NCBI GenBank assembly: GCA_037969115.1
Contig: JBBKWQ010000010.1
Location: forward strand, 1-43,628
Reading direction: 5' to 3'
DNA length: 43,628 nt
From: JBBKWQ01 sp037969115
GTDB lineage: Bacteria > Actinomycetota > Acidimicrobiia > Acidimicrobiales > Ilumatobacteraceae
The notes under the pieces: generated by a model
Seen by the model: the letters and a program-made list of their open reading frames with translations, nothing else
Told to the model about the DNA's origin: nothing
The model's database searches: none
Translations under genes and position numbers: made by a program
Shown here: positions 41,516 to 43,628 of the stretch, one piece after another
Layout of the letters: each line of letters starts with the position of its first letter
How positions within the stretch are numbered: position 1 is the first letter of the stretch

Positions 41516-42817
41516 TCACGGGAAACGAGCGCCGATCCAGTCGGCCACGCGGTCGAGCGCTTCGGTGCGATGCCCCTCGAGGTAGTGAGGGGCACCTTTC
41601 ATCTCGAAATAGGTCACGTCGTCCGCCCCCGATGCCCGCAGGATCTCGGTGGCCTGGCGGACGCGGATCTCGGTGTCGGCGGTCGGATGCACGAGCAGGG
41701 TGGGCACGGTGACGTGTGGCATCGTGTCGGCCAGCTTGGCCGAACTCGAGAGTCCCGACCAGGTACTCAGCCAGCCACGAGCGGTCATGGTGCGGGCGAG
41801 CCCGCCGCGGCCGTAGTTGGCATCGAACGGGTCAGGAAACGCGAACAGGCTGCCCATCGGGCGATCATCGGCGTCGATGCTGAGGTCGAGGTATGCCGGG
41901 TCGGCGAGCGTTCGGTAGATGGTGAGGTACTTGGTGAACACCGTTCGCCGGCGCTGGTCACGCCAGCCGAGTGCGTCGGCAGTCCGGTCGATGTGTACGA
42001 GTCGCGCCCCGGCCTCGGTCGAATCGGCAAGCGACGCTTTCGCGATCGCGTCGATCCGGGCCACGCGCTCGCGTTGTGCCGCTCTGTAGCGGGCGAGCCA
42101 TTCGGGTGCGTACACACATGGTTCGGGCCACGGACGCCAACCGTTGTCGGGGTGATACATGTCGAGCTCGTCGATGGTGGCGAACGGGTCGTGCTCATCG
42201 GCGACCGACGGGTCGATGACCTGGAGCATGAACACACCTTCGCCCGGGTGCGCGGCCATGCCGACCCAGCCGTCGCCGAGCCCGAGCTTGGCGTTGGCCA
42301 TCGCCATCAGTGAGCCGCCACCCGAGTTCCCGAGCAGCACCACCGCTTCGGCGCCGCGTTGCAGCATCTCGTCGTGCGCTGTCTGCACATCGACGATGCA
42401 CTGCTCGTGGAGGCAGTCGGTGTCGTTGTTCATGTACCTGGTTCCGAACCCGAGTACCGCGTACCCGGCGGCGGCCAGCAGCGGGCAGGCGTAGTGCACG
42501 CTGAAGTCGCCACGCGGATGGCTCAAGATCACCGCGGTCTTCCAGCGCCGGCCGACCGGTGGCGTCCAGAGAACTCCTCGGACCAAGCCGCCGTCGGGTG
42601 AGACGAGTCGAACCGCCTCACGCTGGACGGATACGCCGGGCGCATCCTCGGGGAGGGGCCAGTAGCTCAAGCCGAACGGCCGGCGACCACCCAACAACAC
42701 ATCGAAGATCGGGTCGCCGCCCGCGGCTCTGGGCGAGGAATCGGCCATCACCGGACTGTAGGAGCCGGCGGTGTCCAACCCGAGATCAGACGCTTCGGAC
42801 CGATCAGGATGCGTCAA
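41516..42817 (-). CDS. Alpha/beta hydrolase family protein
   Basis: The 433-residue protein has the nucleophile elbow LLGNSGGGS with Ser165. A late acid (LVHPTADTEIR) and His (KGAPHYLEGHRTEAL) fit a Ser-Asp-His triad. AVILSHPRGDFSVHYACPLLAAAGYAVLGFGTRY is the strand and oxyanion region, and a long lid lies between about residues 195 and 330. The substrate is unknown; carboxylic ester or peptide hydrolysis is plausible. The start is a TTG at 42817 that overlaps the protease stop as TTGA. An ATG at codon 24 (MADSSPRAAGG) is an alternative. Confidence 0.8.
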   Translation of the reverse strand: MTHPDRSEASDLGLDTAGSYSPVMADSSPRAAGGDPIFDVLLGGRRPFGLSYWPLPEDAPGVSVQREAVRLVSPDGGLVRGVLWTPPVGRRWKTAVILSHPRGDFSVHYACPLLAAAGYAVLGFGTRYMNNDTDCLHEQCIVDVQTAHDEMLQRGAEAVVLLGNSGGGSLMAMANAKLGLGDGWVGMAAHPGEGVFMLQVIDPSVADEHDPFATIDELDMYHPDNGWRPWPEPCVYAPEWLARYRAAQRERVARIDAIAKASLADSTEAGARLVHIDRTADALGWRDQRRRTVFTKYLTIYRTLADPAYLDLSIDADDRPMGSLFAFPDPFDANYGRGGLARTMTARGWLSTWSGLSSSAKLADTMPHVTVPTLLVHPTADTEIRVRQATEILRASGADDVTYFEMKGAPHYLEGHRTEALDRVADWIGARFP

Positions 42818-43628
42818 GACTCGGGTCGGGGCACGAGCTTGACCTTGACCGACGACTGCTCGCCGTCGCGCAACAGGAGCATGTCGAGCTCGTCGCCGGG
42901 TTCTTGGTCGCGAATCGCGGCGACCAGACCGGCCGCACCGTCAACGGGCACACCGTCGATCGCGATCACGATGTCGCCGACCTTCATTCCGCCATCGGCC
43001 GCCGGCGTGCGCGGCTGCACCTCGGTGATGAAGGCACCTTGTCCGCCGTCGGCGCGATCGTCGAGCCCGACACCGAGGTAACCCTCCTCGCGAGCCCCGT
43101 TCATCGCCTGATCACGCAACGCGTCGATGATCGGGATCGCCTCGCTCGCGGAGATCGCGAACCCGATACCACTCGCCGAAGTCGTGGCCGTACTCCTGGC
43201 GACGGCCGTGTTGATGCCGACGACCTCACCGACCGCGTTCACCAAGGGCCCGCCCGAGTTGCCCGACGAGATCGCCGCGTCGGTCTGGATGAGCCCGTCG
43301 AGCGCTCCCTGCCCGGTGACGATCGTTCGATTCAGAGCCGAAACGATTCCCAGCGTCACCGACGGTTCGCCGTCGAGATCGAGTGCGAATCCGATCGCCA
43401 GTACCTCGTCGCCGATGCGCACGGAACCCGGCTCGGCGAAGGTGGCGGCTTGGAAACCATCGCCGTCGATCCGGAGCAAGGCCAGGTCGTTCCCGGGGTC
43501 GGACGCAAGCAGCGTCGCTTCCCGTGGCTCGGTCTCGCCGGCCAGACGGACTCGGATCGCGGTCGCCGATTCGACCACGTGGGCGTTCGTCAGGATCTCA
43601 CCGTCGGTCGTGGTCAGTACACCGGTAC
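42814..43628 (-). CDS. HtrA/DegP-like serine protease with PDZ domain, N-terminus cut by window
   Basis: The frame is open at the right edge, so the start and any membrane anchor are missing; 270 residues are visible. The S1C protease triad is complete: His16 (ILTNAHVV), Asp47 (GNDLALL) and Ser124 (SSGNSGGPLV), numbered from the window edge. A PDZ domain follows (GYLGVGLDDRADGG ... MKVGDIVIAIDGVPVDGAAGLVAAIR). Actinobacterial members are usually anchored by one N-terminal segment and work at the cell surface in protein quality control. The stop overlaps the start of the hydrolase gene by four bases, which suggests co-expression. Confidence 0.92.
   Translation of the reverse strand, partial: TGVLTTTDGEILTNAHVVESATAIRVRLAGETEPREATLLASDPGNDLALLRIDGDGFQAATFAEPGSVRIGDEVLAIGFALDLDGEPSVTLGIVSALNRTIVTGQGALDGLIQTDAAISSGNSGGPLVNAVGEVVGINTAVARSTATTSASGIGFAISASEAIPIIDALRDQAMNGAREEGYLGVGLDDRADGGQGAFITEVQPRTPAADGGMKVGDIVIAIDGVPVDGAAGLVAAIRDQEPGDELDMLLLRDGEQSSVKVKLVPRPES

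Noticed and set aside
1..43628. tRNA, rRNA, CRISPR arrays, prophage, insertion sequences
   Set aside because: I looked in the intergenic gaps and saw no cloverleaf, no regularly spaced direct repeats and no transposase or integrase gene. The 15-bp array at 1-60 is coding.

Overview
The window is a high-GC actinobacterial chromosome segment, almost all of it read from the minus strand. The gene order groL-groS ... tsaD-rimI-tsaB-tsaE-alr-nnrD-acpS-glmS-glmM-rpsI-rplM-truA-rplQ-rpoA-rpsD-rpsK-rpsM-rpmJ-infA-adk-secY-(spc/S10 ribosomal genes) is, from memory, the order seen in mycobacteria and other Actinomycetota. A DUF222/HNH protein, a CIRCE-controlled groES-groEL operon and many GTG starts fit the same phylum. 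The divergent GlmS, the tailed L22 and the absent rpsJ suggest a deep branch such as Acidimicrobiia; that placement is inference.

Layout from left to right. Positions 1-8500 hold accessory and metabolic genes: the N-terminal part of a secreted coiled-coil protein with a Gly/Ser/Asn repeat linker, guaA, a small membrane protein, a PLP-dependent amino acid decarboxylase, a DUF222-HNH protein, a CoA-pyrophosphatase-like NUDIX hydrolase, an MFS exporter and a four-helix membrane protein. Positions 8559-10725 hold the groS-groL chaperonin operon, with a hairpin at its 3' end, one perfect CIRCE operator and a second, degenerate one at its promoter. Positions 10722-23901 form a long collinear cluster. 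It links a nucleotide pyrophosphatase (maf), tRNA modification (dusB; tsaD, tsaB and tsaE for t6A), protein acetylation (rimI), cell-wall precursor synthesis (alr, glmS, glmM), NAD(P)HX repair (nnrD), carrier protein activation (acpS) and ribosomal proteins S9 and L13. Many of these genes overlap by 1 to 4 bases, which implies translational coupling.

Positions 24059-41227 contain a glycosyltransferase, truA and then the merged alpha, spc and S10 ribosomal operons, from rplC (first transcribed) to rplQ, with secY, adk, infA and rpoA embedded. rpsJ is absent upstream of rplC, and map is absent between adk and infA. Positions 41516-43628 hold an alpha/beta hydrolase translationally coupled to an HtrA-like serine protease that runs off the right edge.

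The most unusual items are a 1118-residue GlmS that keeps the catalytic residues but carries three large extra segments, an L22 with an acidic tail and a second C-terminal domain, a probable CUG-initiated infA, the double CIRCE, and paired hairpins in the long leader of the S10-type operon. I saw no phage, CRISPR array, tRNA, rRNA or insertion sequence.
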